64,000 nucleotides of DNA from Tubulanus polymorphus (GCF_964204645.1 NC_134030.1:9484278-9548277); one strand, 5' to 3'. Shown: positions 25,761 through 37,600, counted from the stretch's first letter. Numbers and translations: made by a program. The notes: a model not told the origin generated them from the letters alone.

Positions 25761-26060
25761 TCTTTATATCAGCATTTCATGCTGTTTTATTTTATTCACG
25801 CATTCGCTTTACATTTTTTCATATGGCTTTTCCTTATTTGTCGTCTCACTAAAATTCTCATCCGTTCCGACTGGGATCAAGTTTAATCTTTTAGAGACAA
25901 ACAGCAAAAGGTTGTGTAAGTTGCACCAGCAGCAGCAGCAGCAGCTGCAGCAGCAACACTGATACAGATGAATCTTTCATTAACTACGTCATTTGTTCCA
26001 TTCTCAAATATTGAGTCATGAAGGCAACAGAAATAACTTTAAAAAACGTTAAATCTTTCA

Positions 26061-26290
26061 TTTATGGCCTTGGTTTAGTGACCTAAGCGTCAAAGTTTGG
26101 TTCATAGCCCAGGTTTAGTGACCAAAGAGTCAAAGTTTGGTTCATGGCTCAGGTTTAGTGACCAAAGAGTCAAAGTTTGGTTCATGGCTCAGGTTTAGTG
26201 ACCAAAGAGTCAAAGTTTGGTTCATAGCCCAGGTTTGGTGACCAAAGAGTCAAAGTTTGGTCTATGGTTCTGATTTGGTGACCACGGAGG
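26061..26290 (+). repeat. 40-bp minisatellite, about 6 copies
   Basis: The unit contains TCAAAGTTTGGTTCATGGCC then AGGTTTAGTGACCAAAGAG. An identical array is at 38752-38981. Unit 3 has about 11 copies (50660-51090). Confidence 0.9.
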
Positions 26291-27466
26291 GTAAATATAG
26301 CTCATGGCCCTCGTTAAAGGTAGACAGTTTTATGGCTTTGGTTTGATTAGCAAATAACATGAGAAATTGAGCGTTGCATATGTTGAATAGGGGAATTGGA
26401 CTAAACACTCATCACTAGAATAAAGTGAAGAATTATGTTCACACTGAATGGGCTCAAAATCTTGTACTAATTGATAAAAACTGAAATAATTCTGACTAAT
26501 TTGAGTCTATCGGAAAATGATGCATTGATCGAAGTCTAAAAGCTATAAACTGACAAATTGATCGAGCGCTGATAATATTTTAAATAACAGCAGAGGATGA
26601 AATGACTTTCATAAACTGATATGATCGTGAAAAATGGCAAAATACACTAGATATCCCCGCTTTATCAGAGTCTCATTGTAGTAGGAAGATTGCCGTAGAC
26701 TAACTGTAAAAACTACAACTACATCTGGTTGAATATCATCTGTTTTTATGGCTTTTAAATTCAGTAAAATATTTCCTGATAGAAGTATAATTAGTTCGCA
26801 GCCCCTTAAATTCTGTCTAGAATAGAATTATAAGTCACAGGTAGAAATAGAATATTATCCTATTCTAAAATGAATATAATAATAGAACAATAGTCTCTCC
26901 GTGTCAATCTTTGTCCCACCTAAAAATTGTACAGTTTATTTCAGAAAATATGTCCCATCTTTTTGAAAACGATAACTAATTATTAAGGATATCTGTGAAT
27001 AGTGATATACTGATTACAAAACATATCACTTATTCTAATGAGTTCTATACTCTTCTTCCAAAAATGAAGAGTAGGTCTCTGTCTAAGAATCTGCAGAAAA
27101 AAGAGGAAGCAGCGATGAATGTGACTGCATCTCGACTCTCGTCAATAATTTTCTAAGTCGTCCTATACAGTTCTCAGTATTTACAGCCGTTTCTAAAATA
27201 GCACAGAAGAAAAAACATCTTTCAGCTGGAAATGTATCAGTAAACGGCCAGATATCAACAGTAATTATTACGTATGATTGTTGTTTCATTGAATTATTAA
27301 TGAAACCGTTTTTTGATCGGAGCCAAGGAGCAGAACTTGTGATCATTCAAAAAATATCTCTCATTCCTGACATCATTAAATAATGGCCCTAAAAATTGAA
27401 ACGTCCCAATTCAAAAATCTGGGGCAATTATCTCATAACGATTGAGAGAAGTGACGGTGAAATAAC

Positions 27467-27545
27467 GTGCGCACTCACCGGGGATCAAACCCGGGTCTCA
27501 TAGAAATAACAACTAGTAAAATAGAACGAGTCCAATTGGCCGTTG
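27467..27545 (-). repeat. degenerate tRNA-like sequence
   Basis: On the minus strand a T-arm-like CCGGG/TTTGATC/CCCGG hairpin lies downstream of GGCCAATTGGACTCG. No complete cloverleaf is seen. Copies near 40158 and 52270. Confidence 0.35.
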
Positions 27546-27699
27546 GTTATACAGCTTGTCATGCATAACAACTGAAACATGACATGTTGCAGTCACGTGT
27601 TTCATAATGATTAATCCTTTCTTAGAATAATAAAAAGATGGGACACAATTTCTGAAATATCCTGAACTTCAAGACTAAAACCACGACTAAACCACCTGT

Positions 27700-27985
27700 A
27701 CCTGTACCTAAACCCTAAAGCCCCACCCTATATCCCTCCCTCCCTCCAAAGTCCTACCACCACCCCTACATCCCTCCCAAATCCCATCCCTCCCGGACAA
27801 GTTCCCTCCCGCCCTCCCGGACCCCTTCCCTCCCGCCCTCCCTCCCACACCCCTTCCCTCCCGCCCTCCCTCATCCCTTCCCTCCCGCCCTCACCCCATC
27901 CCTCCCAGACCCCTTCCCTCCCACCGTCCCCCACCCCAACCCTCCCTCTACCCCTTCCCTCCCCCAACCCTACCCACCCTCCCCA
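27700..27985 (+). repeat. second C-rich minisatellite of the unit
   Basis: CCCTCCCGCCCTCC-type units. It abuts the inner end of the right inverted-repeat arm. Copies at 40391-40676 and 52505-52792. Confidence 0.85.
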
Positions 27986-28190
27986 AACCCTGTGGTTAGG
28001 TGAGTTGAATGTTCTGATGTTTTAGTTAGACGGATGGGAATCTAATGAAGATGAAAGAACATTAAATCACTGTTCAATTCCAAGATGAAGTAATGCAGTG
28101 ATCTGTACTCTGTATCTGTACACAATGTTACATGTATCTGTAACTGTACAATCAGTATGAAATAAGTACAGCAGTTTAATCTACAGAAAT
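27985..28190. repeat. right arm of the 190-bp inverted repeat, unit 1
   Basis: GGTTAGGTGAGTTGAATGTT through TTTAATCTACAGAAATTC, the reverse complement of 24064-24262 with scattered differences. Equivalents at about 40676-40885 and 52792-52995. Confidence 0.75.
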
Positions 28191-28539
28191 TCTAACTCTT
28201 AAGATACACATGATCTGATTATCACGAAGGAACATGATTGATAACAGTTGTATTATTGACATCAGGAACCAGTTTCATATTGATTACAAATAACATTTGA
28301 GTTGATCACAATTTAGAAAACCTATAAACCCGCTTACAGAAATAACAATCCCAACCATGAACTGATTATAGCCAAATATTCACCAAATGAAATTTGAAAT
28401 GATTGAATAACTGCAACAGGTTTCTGAAATTTCATTTCAAAACATGGTTTATAATAAACAATATAAAATTGGTCCCTTAAAATCAATTCAACAACCGATA
28501 AATAAAGATAAATGTAACTTATCTTGAATTTCCACATAG

Positions 28540-28775
28540 GCTATAGTGATTCCTGATGTCATGCTGAATCCAAGAGTGATTCCCGATGTTCTGTGCTAAA
28601 TCCAAAAAAGTCTGGTAGTAAAACACTGATTCCTTGTTGTCCTGTGCTGAATCCAAGTATGATTCCCGATGTCCGGCGCGAAACCAAAAAAGTCTGATTG
28701 TGAAACACTGATTCCTTGTTGTCCTGTGCTGAATCCAAGAGTGATTCTTGTTTTCCTGTGCTGAATCAAAATTCC
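28540..28775 (+). repeat. about 100-bp direct repeat
   Basis: CTGTGCTGAATCCAAGAGTG and GATTCCTTGTTGTCC recur two to three times with spacing near 100 bp. Copies at 41231-41466 and 53341-53576. The minus-strand frames with repeated HSWIQH follow from this repeat. Confidence 0.6.
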
Positions 28776-29077
28776 CGTTGAACACGTTGAAGTGATACCT
28801 ATAATAAACAAATCTAAGATTTTCTTTCCTGAGAAATAACTGCAGAAATATCAAATCTAAAATTCAAACTTACAAATTAGATTGTTCGCTCCAATCTGCA
28901 GTTCGTTTATTCAAGGGGTTTTTCTATCCACAGTTTAGGTTTTGCATCTAGAGTTCAACATGAAATATGAACAAGAAAGTAATGAAAAAACGAACAGTTT
29001 AAATATTATCTGTTTCTGAAACCGATGATGATCATCATCATCAATATCACAGACGAATGGAGGCAAGTAGAGGCATC

Positions 29078-29420
29078 AATCCTCCCGCGGCAGGGACTCG
29101 AACCTGATGGCATCCAGATTGCCACGATACGAAACCCTGCCACACTAGACCGAGTGCGCAGCAGCTACACGCGCAGCTTAGATGATGTCATTAATAGCCA
29201 ATTAGAAATTCAGTTTTATTTGAGCCCGGGTTTTCCCATTTATAGTTCTTCCGTGAAATTTACCTCAGCGATTAACGAGCAATCTGTTTGGTGCCGCAAG
29301 ATTTCGCGCGGTAAAGCTGCGCATGTACCTGCGCACCCGGTCTAGTGTGGCAGGGGTTCGTACCGTGGCTGAGTGTAGCGAGCGATGTCATCAGGTTCAA
29401 ATCCCTCCCATGGGAGGATG
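29078..29420. mobile_element. inverted pair of tRNA-derived sequences, unit 1
   Basis: The left arm (about 29078-29163) read on the minus strand has CATCAGGTTCGAGTCCCTGC. The right arm (about 29330-29420) has CATCAGGTTCAAATCCCTCC. Both continue into CTAGTGTGGCAGGG. Arms of about 85 bp around a 165-bp core form a foldback with a B-box in each arm. Copies at 41769-42111 and 53885-54229. Confidence 0.7.
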
Positions 29421-30469
29421 GTGGTGTCCGACATGTTTGACTGCCGATTAATAGGCCTATAGGTTAAGCGACATATGAAATAAACTTACACTGTTTTCAC
29501 TGTTTGATGTAATCAGTCGATGGAATCATTTTAGAACAAATTCATTACAACACAGCGAGGTGAAGCCCATCGTGATCTAGATATATCAGGATGGAATGAC
29601 GTCATGCTCGACTGAGCGCCACCACCATGGACCCACTGTTTGTAGGATGTACCTCTGAAATAATATGATTTCCCACAATATCTGAGATGGAATATTTTTC
29701 GCCATTTAAACCAATGTTACAAACACTTACCAAATATTGAAATACTGATTTCAGGGGTCGGGAAGGAGGGTGGCAATGTTTGTATTAGGTGAGGTTTTTG
29801 CTTAATTTCGTGTTATGGTAAAGCACGCCATTTTGATATTGCGTCATAGTGTACCTCAGATTGGGATTCCCGCCGCTAGACTGGTCACCGCCACCTGTAC
29901 TAGCAGGTAGAAATGGCAACCAGTCTATTGCAGGTCTCGGCTTCTTTTCGATTAGATTAGGTTTTATATTCTACGCAATATTCAAAGAATTTATTCTAAT
30001 GAAAACCACGCTCTTTACCAATCTAATCATTCGTTTCGAGGTTTCGGGAATTACTACTTTAGTTCACAGAAATTCCGCTATCGTTATTCATTGGGGCAGC
30101 ACTGAACGGTTGTAATTTGATGCAGTCTTGCTATTTTACTGCGGCATGTGAGGAATACAGATTTTTCTTAAGTCAAATTTCATTCATCACTCAACACTAG
30201 ATTGTAAGAAATTAATAACTCTACCAACATTAGAGCTTTATATAAGGAGAGTAAATGGTATGATAGAATCTCCCTAATTCCGATCATTGGGACCAACAAA
30301 ATTCATCCGTTTTACGGCAAATCCGGATTAAAAGTCATTTTCGTGTATATTAATGATTAAATTGACTGTAAATATTATCCGGATTAGACCAAAATTCGGT
30401 CGATGCGGATTAAACGATTTAGTTTGACTGTATTAGCCAATAGAATCAGTCTTCCAGGGCACTAAAATT

Positions 30470-31251
30470 CGGTACTCGAAAAACGCCTAATGAAATACAC
30501 CGAATCGGAAAACGCATAACGCCTAATTCCTAGAAAATGACCTAATTTCGTAATTGCACCATCTACTGAGACTCACAATCCAACTCATCAACGGAAAAGT
30601 TTGAAAATACATGTGTTTTACGCTTCACGAAACGAGACTACTACTCTAATAAACTTCATTATAGGATGATGATAGAATGTCCGCCGTGCAAGCAATTATT
30701 ACATAACGCCATAGAAGTGTAAACTGAAACAGTTTACACTTCTATGATAACGCGAAAACAAACGCCGCGGTTATAAACCGGCTTTCTTGAATTTTGAAAC
30801 CGGAATGCATAACTATGGTACAACCTACGCTCGTAGGTACAACGCACACAAAGACTGATAAAATAGCCTTTCTCAAAATTATCCTCCAAAACTGTTCACA
30901 ACCACGCTAATGTGAACCTACCGAACCAATGAGAGACTAAATAATGTCCAGCCCCTGAACTTCCTTGAACAAAAAATAATAAACTTTATGTTCCATATAA
31001 AAAATATGATGTCTTTTATAATCATAATACTCTGTCTTAATATGAAATGATAACACAGATAAGCCTGTGTAACCAAAGACAGTAGAAACGAAGATGGAAT
31101 GGGCGGCGCTCCACGCACTCCGACGTGAACTATGTAGCGTTGCGTACATAGTTCACGTAGGGATTTAGGTCAATTTCTTGGATGTTACTATGAATTAGGC
31201 GTTATGCGTTTTCCGATTCGGTGTTTTTCATTAGGCGTTTTTCGAATACCG
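30470..31251. mobile_element. 782-bp MITE with 60-bp inverted ends and 9-bp target duplication
   Basis: Ends CGGTACTCGAAAAACGCCTA and, on the other strand, CGGTATTCGAAAAACGCCTA; the inverted match extends 60 bp with two mismatches. It is flanked on both sides by ACTAAAATT (30461-30469, 31252-31260). The matching sites in units 2 and 3 (43160 and 55283) have a single ACTAAAATT, which are empty sites. The 9-bp duplication is typical of the Mutator/MULE superfamily. The interior holds a 17-bp-stem hairpin at 30709-30747 and another near 31122-31159. No transposase. Confidence 0.92.
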
Positions 31252-31289
31252 ACTAAAATTACCAAGAAACAAACACTGACAAGTGTTGG

Positions 31290-31655
31290 CCTGTTTAATA
31301 AACGCAGAAACCCTAGTGTTGGCCTGGTTAATAAACGCAGAAATGCTAGTGTTGGCCTGGTGAATAAACGTAGAAACCCTAGTGTTGGCCTGGTGAATAA
31401 ACGCAGAATCCCTAGTTTTGGCCTGTTTAATAAACGCAGAATCCCTAGTTTTGGCCTGTTTAATAAACGCAGAAACCATAGTGTTGGCCTGGTGAATAAA
31501 CGCAGTAACCCTAGTGTTTGCCTGCTGAATAAACGTAGAAACCCTAGTGTTGGCCTGGTTAATAAACGCAGAATCCCTAGTTTTGGCCTGTTTAATAAAC
31601 GCAGAAACCCTAGTTTTGGCCTGTTTAATAAACGCAGAAACCCTAGTGTTGGCCT
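31290..31655 (+). repeat. 33-bp minisatellite, about 11 copies, unit 1
   Basis: The unit contains TTGGCCTGTTTAATAAACGC and AGAAACCCTAGTG. Because 33 is a multiple of three, frames stay open on both strands (NKRRNPSVGL-type), which is not coding evidence. Copies at 43185-43550 and, shortened, 55310-55600; two-unit remnants at 32530-32610 and 44430-44510. Confidence 0.92.
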
Positions 31656-31701
31656 GTTACCACACAGACCACACGTATTCACAAACCACGTCAGTCACCA
31701 G

Positions 31702-31773
31702 AACTCAGCGGTCTAGTGGTTAGCGTGCTCGGCCGGCATGCTGGAGGTCGCAGGTTCGAGTCCTGCTAGGGTT
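31702..31773 (+). repeat. tRNA-like SINE head, copy a
   Basis: 72 nt with an A-box-like GGTCTAGTGGTTAGCG and a perfect T-arm GCAGG/TTCGAGT/CCTGC. The acceptor and anticodon stems pair poorly, so it is a pseudo-tRNA or SINE head. A shared tail of about 500 bp follows (TAGTGCCTCAGGTTGGGGCT). Confidence 0.7.
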
Positions 31774-32656
31774 ACGGTTACGATCGAACTAGTGTTAGGG
31801 TTAGTGCCTCAGGTTGGGGCTAATTTTTGGCCCAGCGAGGTATTTGTAGTACGATGATCATCTGTTTGACTCGGGTTATTTTTTGGTCAACTGATTCTAT
31901 ACTAACTTATATATTTTGAACACAAATATTTGCTTTATCTAGTGGATGCCAATTTATTTAAAAGATACTTCGCTCAATACAGTAGATTATTTCTAAATGA
32001 ATAAAAGAGTTGGTGACATTATTCAATATATATAAAAACCACAATATCTACTTTAAGGTTGGTATGCAACAATTTCCACTCTTTTCCATAGGTGTCGCAT
32101 TGGATAAATGTCTATATCTCTTGACCCAATGGACCGATTACGATAAAACTTGATACACAGTCTGAACTTTTATCAAGTAGCACTCGGGGTGGGTGAAATC
32201 GCTCTAGGTTGAAGTAACACTGTCCTAAAATGGCTCCAAACAACGTGAAATTGGTAGTTGCCTACTACGAGTACGGGTAGAACACAGGATAGAACAGGGT
32301 AGAACACAGTATTATCCGGATTAGACCAAAATTCGGATTAAGCCGATGCGGATTAAACGATTTTGTTTGACTGTATTAGCCAATAGAATCAGTCTTGGAA
32401 TACAGAAAGACGTTCACGATTGAGTTATGTACAAATACCGATATGAGAAAAGCTTAGATTCACCTCCATCACCCATGGAACTGGCCCCAGGGCACTAAAA
32501 AGGCAATTACCAAGAAACAACCACTGACGCGAGTGTTGGCCTGTTTAATAAACGCAGAAACCCTAGCGTTGGCCTGTTTGATAAACTCAGTAACCCTATA
32601 GTGTTGGCCTTGTACCACACTGACCACACGTATTCACAAACTAGGTCGGCCATCAG

Positions 32657-32728
32657 AACTCAGTGGTCTAGTGGTTAGCGTGCTCGACCGGCATGCTGGA
32701 GGTCGCAGGTTCGAGTCCTGCTAGGGTT
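32657..32728 (+). repeat. tRNA-like SINE head, copy b
   Basis: Second copy within unit 1, differing at a few bases from copy a and followed by the same tail. The whole segment from the 33-bp repeat through the tail is a direct repeat of copy a. Confidence 0.7.
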
Positions 32729-33429
32729 AGGGTTTCGATCGATCTAGGGTTAGAGTTAGTGCCTCAGGTTGGGGCTAATTTTTGGCCCAGCGAGGTATTT
32801 GTAGTACGATGATCATCTGTTTGACTCGGGTTATTTTTTGGTCAACTGATTCTATACTAACTTATATATTTTGAACACAGATATTTGCTTTATCTAGTGG
32901 AGGCCAATTTATTTAAAAGATACTTCGCTCAATACAGTAGTTTATTTCTAAATGAATAAAAGAGTTGGTGACATTATTCAATATATATAAAAACCACAAT
33001 ATCTACTTTACGGTTGGTATGCAACAATTTCCACTCTTTTCCATAGGTGTCGCTTTGGATAAATGTCTTTATCTCTTGACCCAATGGACCGATTACGATT
33101 AAACTTGTTACACAGGAACTTTTATCAAGTAGCACTCGGGGTGGGTGAAATCGCTCTAGGTTTGAAGTTACACTGTCATAAAATGGCTCCAAACAACGTG
33201 AAATTGGTAGTTAGGCCTACTACGAGTACGGGGAGAACACAGTTTGAAATCGTATCGTTGTAGGTTATCGTAAAGAAGATGAATACGACGATTAACAGTA
33301 CAAATATCGTTATAGACACGGTTTTAGTCGAGACATTGATGGCCGGGTTTAACTATTCCTGGATATGACCATGTTTCACAATTAAATTCATCTTCTGAAT
33401 GAGGACGACCATCGAACACGTGTCTAATC

Positions 33430-34070
33430 GCGTCATAATGGGTACGGGGTGTCCCGCGTTCGAACCAAGTAATTATTGATACTGGTTCAGAGTGGTCTTT
33501 GTACAGGGGTGTCCCGGGTTCGAACTGAGTAGTGGTCCAAGTTGTCCTGATGCTGAATGGAGGATGTACAGGGTTGTGTCCCGGGTTCGAGAACCAGTAA
33601 TTACTGATACTGATTCAGAGTGGTCCCGATGCTGATTAGATGATGTACAGGGGTGTCCAGGGTTCGAACTCAGTAGTGGTCCAAGTTGTCCTGATGCTGA
33701 ATGGAGGATGTACAAGGGTGTCCCGACCGTACGGTGCTGCCGCTGTGCTCATCGTTAGCGGGATTTCCATACACTAACTGAAGTCAACTCTGGCAATCGT
33801 CGTGCTGTCCAGCTATACTCCGTAACCCTTGCTTGCCAGAGTTGACTAACGTTAGTGTATGAAAATCCCGCTACCGATGAGCATAGAGGCAGCACCGTAC
33901 GGTGAAATGTTGATATCTTAAAAGTAATTACTGATTCTGATTGGTCCTGATGCTGAATGGAGGATGTACAGAGGTATCCCGGGTTCGAACCAGTAATTAC
34001 TGATACTGGTTCAGAGTGGTCTTGATACTGAATAGAGGATGTACAGGTGTCCTGGGTTCGACCCCGCCAC
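33430..34070 (+). repeat. B-box minisatellite, unit 2, with palindromic MITE at 33726-33903
   Basis: Repeat of GTGTCCCGGGTTCGAACC-containing units as in unit 1. The MITE sits at the same internal position, so it was inserted before the units were duplicated. Confidence 0.8.
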
Positions 34071-34149
34071 GAAAAATGATTAAATAACGCACACACGACT
34101 TACAGCAACAACTATCTATATTTATTCCTCATTGTCATGTAACACACCC

Positions 34150-34359
34150 GGACCCAGTTCCACAGTTGTGAGTTAGAGTTAAAGTTAATTCACTTTCAAT
34201 GAGTTACCCCAGGGCCCAGTTTCACAAAAAGGTTTAACTCTTAAATCGATTTAATTTCTTCATTAATTCAGTTTATCTTAAATCGATTTAGGCCTTAATC
34301 CTTTTTGTGAAACTGGGCCCAGAGTTAAATCTTAACTCAACAACTGTGGAACTGGACCC
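34150..34359. mobile_element. nested foldback elements, unit 2
   Basis: The outer ends GGACCCAGTTCCACAGTTGT and its inverse at 34336-34359 enclose an inner palindrome, 34213-34320, with ends GGGCCCAGTTTCACAAAAAG. The corresponding site in unit 1 (about 20853) lacks both. Copy at 46050-46259. Confidence 0.8.
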
Positions 34360-34639
34360 TGCCCTTTTAAGAATAGTAGTTGGACCATCGAATTGAAACC
34401 TTCGCATACCAGGGTAAGAAAGAAAAAATGAATCCTTCGAGTAGACACCAGGGGTCGCAGTTTCACAAAAAAAACGATGCATTAACTGAATTTGTGAAGA
34501 AATTTAATCTGGATCAAATCTCACAAAAACAGATGAACTTCATAAACTCAGTTTCTCTTTTTTGTTGATCTTTGATAATTAATCCGTATATGTGAAACCG
34601 TACCCTCGGTAGGATTTGGTTTATGATGCGAGGGTTTCA

Positions 34640-37600
34640 ATCAGATTTAGATGCCGCAGTTTCGCACACTGAATAGCGAGTGTCCAGTTTCACAGAGAAA
34701 AGACCAATAAAACTGGGTCGTGGGGTACAAACAATTACAAACTAATGCAACCAGTTATCGCTGCTTTACAGCTACATTTAATCTTCAATTTCAATTTTCC
34801 CTAAAACTTTAAAACCCACTATATAGAAATTTAATAGAAGTAAAAGAGACAACATTTTGGAGTCTCTGTAGAGACCATCATCAAGTCTGAAGAATAACTA
34901 AAACAGGGAAAAACAAGTTCATTAGGAAAGTAAAGCGAGTGTTCAGTGCTAAGGTTGAGAGGTTTTGTTATTTTGTTCGTATAGGTTGTTCTAGTTATTT
35001 CTTCATTATACTTTTATTATTTTGATTCTGATTCTTGATAAATGAATTATGCCTTTTAAATTTGCATATAGCAGGGTTTAAATCATATATTCTATGCCCG
35101 ATTCAGGCTATTATTCTATTAGCAAAAATGACACCACAGCTTTGAGAGATCAGGGGATCAGGGGATGACTCTAATGTTTTTATGGATATGTGATACACAG
35201 TCCATCAAACCATCATAAACAGAACAACAGTAGGCTGCCCGTGCCGGTCGGCACGGATAAACAATATTCATTTGGCTCCAGGTAGATGGCTGGTCCCTGT
35301 CCCTGTCCAATGGCAAATTGGTCCCGATCCCAACTTCGTTCTAGAATAGAGAAAATATTACATAGAAAATGTTCGATTGAATTAACAGTCAAGTGGGAAT
35401 TGTTTTCATGACATAATTCGGTAACTAGAATTTATAATTACCTTATAATTCTAGATAATTCAACACCATTATTCAATCTTTGATCACTTTTCAAACTGTT
35501 CTATTGGACAAATTTCATGCTGCAAAAAATCATCATACTATGAAAATACTAAGTAATGTATTTATAGCAGTCTGAAATTGGGGCTAAATTCTATTAGAAA
35601 ATCAATCATTTTCAAACTTGTGTTTAGCAGAATTAAGAATCACACATAAAAATCCTGTACAGAATAATTAAATGTTAGAATATTATGAAATTAGAGCACA
35701 GTGGAGTGATGAAATACTCACCATTTCTAAACTCATATCAGATAAGTTCAGTGCCATCTAGCAGGATTTCACTTCCAACAGTCATAATGTCATGAAGTTA
35801 AGAGAACTGATGATTTTCTGAGAAAATAAATTCTTAAAACGATAGCAGCAGCTTCAGCAACTAGAGCTTCTTTACTCTTTGAAGGTGAATATTTTTAATT
35901 TCTCCAGTTCCAATAAGTGTTGGGCGTATTGCATTCTGGAAAGAGAAAATTATGCCAGAAAATGGTTAATGAAATAGATAGAAACTGCAACTTGTTTGTG
36001 TTCGATTGACAGAAAACCTACCAGGTTAATGAGTAGTTTATCACAATGTGTCGAGTATATGCAGATTTCTGAGAGGTTTGATGGTAGCTTTAGACTGCGT
36101 CCTCAAGTAAAACGTTGATACCTGCCAACATTGACCGATCAAAACATCATTTTCTGGACTTGATTTGAAGATCACCACAAATTACTGCAATAAATCGATA
36201 TAAAACTCACCGCTTCTGACTTGTTTGATTTGTAGAGCGCAATGTTAACTGCAAGTTCAGCTTTATTTTAGACCCTAGAATACAACAGTTGTATAATTTT
36301 GATGATTCGAACTTTCACCAGAATAGAAGTGATTGAAAATTCGCCTTCACTGATTAATGTAGCTTCTAATCAGGAAATGAGTTTATAAATGTACAGTCAA
36401 ACAGAGACTAGAATCTGTAGAGATATTTACCGGTACCGTATTGGTTTTGAGGACTTAAAGCGATGTCCATCTTAAACAAATGTGAAGTGAATTCCCAATG
36501 TTTACTGTTCACAGATTCTATCAAGGGTTCCAGTTATTTCAGCTCCTAAATACAAATTTTAGAAATTGTCAGTTAAGTTGTTATGAAATAAGAGCAGTTT
36601 CACACCAAAACAAACTAAGCCTTGATCTTTGAGTGATTGAATGCTGGAAACATAAACAGATAGAATAATTTATATAGAACAGTTCTCTAAAAATAATGAA
36701 TTTCCAAACAGGTTTTACCTGCTGCTGCTGCTGCTGCCGCTGCTGGTGGCGCTGTTGCTGCATGGTGCTGGTACTGCCAGTGCTGCTGTTGCAGCTGCTG
36801 GTGGCGCTGTTGCTGCATGGTGCTGGTACTGCGGTTACTGCCAGTGCTGCTGCTGCGGTGTGTATCTCATCCTGTAACTGAGAGTAAAACAGTAATTTTT
36901 AGTTCAAAAATAATTCAAAATATCAACAGAGACTGTGAAGAATTCTGTGGAGAAATTCATTACCAGTTTTGTACTTACCTTTAAATGAGCCTGTTTAAAT
37001 AGTAAATTCTATTGCATTCATTTCATTCTGAAAAGAAAAAGAAACAATAATCAGTGACAATAGAGCAGAATGTAACATCTCAAATTATCAATCAATCAGA
37101 CAGAAACAGTACAGGATTTCTGTAGATTAAACTGCTGTACTTATTTCATACTGATTGCACAGTTACAGATACATGTAACAGATCACTGCATTACTTCATC
37201 CTGTGATTGAACAGTGATTTAATGTTCTCTCATCTTCATTAGATTCCCATCCGTCTAACTAAAACATCGGAACATTTTTACTCATCTAACCTCCCGACCC
37301 GACCCTCCCAGACCCCGTCCCCCTTCTCTCCCGCCCTCCCTGACCCCTTCCCTCCCACCCTCCCATACCCCTTCCCTCCCGGACCCCTTCCCTCCCACCC
37401 TCCTGGACCCATCCCTCAATGCCCTCCCACCTGGCCCTCCCTCAATGCCCTCCCACCTGGCCCACCCTCAATGCCCTCCCTCAATGCCCTCCCACCTAGC
37501 CCTCCCTCAATGCCCTCCCATCATGCCTCCTTAACTCTCTTGTCTCCTCTTCACACACACTCATGTGTACAATAACTACAAAACGATTTGCCATTTTTCA

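Larger units (their letters stand above)
22740..29731 (-). ncRNA. putative spliced non-coding transcript, unit 1
   Basis: A series of minus-strand segments bounded by a pyrimidine tract-AG acceptor and a GTRAG-type donor: 29731 (end of a first segment, GTAAGT), 29653-29490, 29015-28874, 23977-23929 (49 nt, GTAAGT), 23827-23739, 23562-23448, 23292-23229 (GTGAGT), 22835-22740 (GTGAGT). Several segments have stops in all three frames (23977-23929 and 23562-23448 among them), so a protein is unlikely. The same sites are kept in units 2 and 3. Exon linkage is inference; no transcript evidence is available. It could also be a 5' or 3' untranslated region of a gene I cannot see. Confidence 0.4.

Noticed and set aside
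25744-25962. 72-codon ORF ending in poly-Gln, repeated at 38435
   Set aside because: Hydrophobic low-complexity start on the block junction; the diverged third copy breaks it, and no other evidence was found.
26061-26290. CRISPR-like regular array
   Set aside because: The 40-bp (and 33-bp) repeats are directly adjacent without unique spacers, and the DNA is eukaryotic.
28519-28854. Minus-strand 111-codon ORF kept in three units
   Set aside because: It lies over a 100-bp direct repeat, overlaps another open frame, and resembles no protein; its conservation follows from the recent unit duplication. Left as a weak possibility.
29025-29345. 106-codon plus-strand ORF repeated in the units
   Set aside because: It runs across both arms of the inverted tRNA-derived pair.
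31188-31716. NKRRNPSVGL-type repeat protein, also at 43124-43616 and 55261-55680
   Set aside because: The 33-bp unit keeps frames open on both strands with different products, and the array varies freely in copy number; it is a minisatellite.
31702-31773. Functional tRNA gene
   Set aside because: The T-arm and A-box-like region are good, but the acceptor and anticodon stems do not pair properly; four copies with a shared tail fit a SINE.
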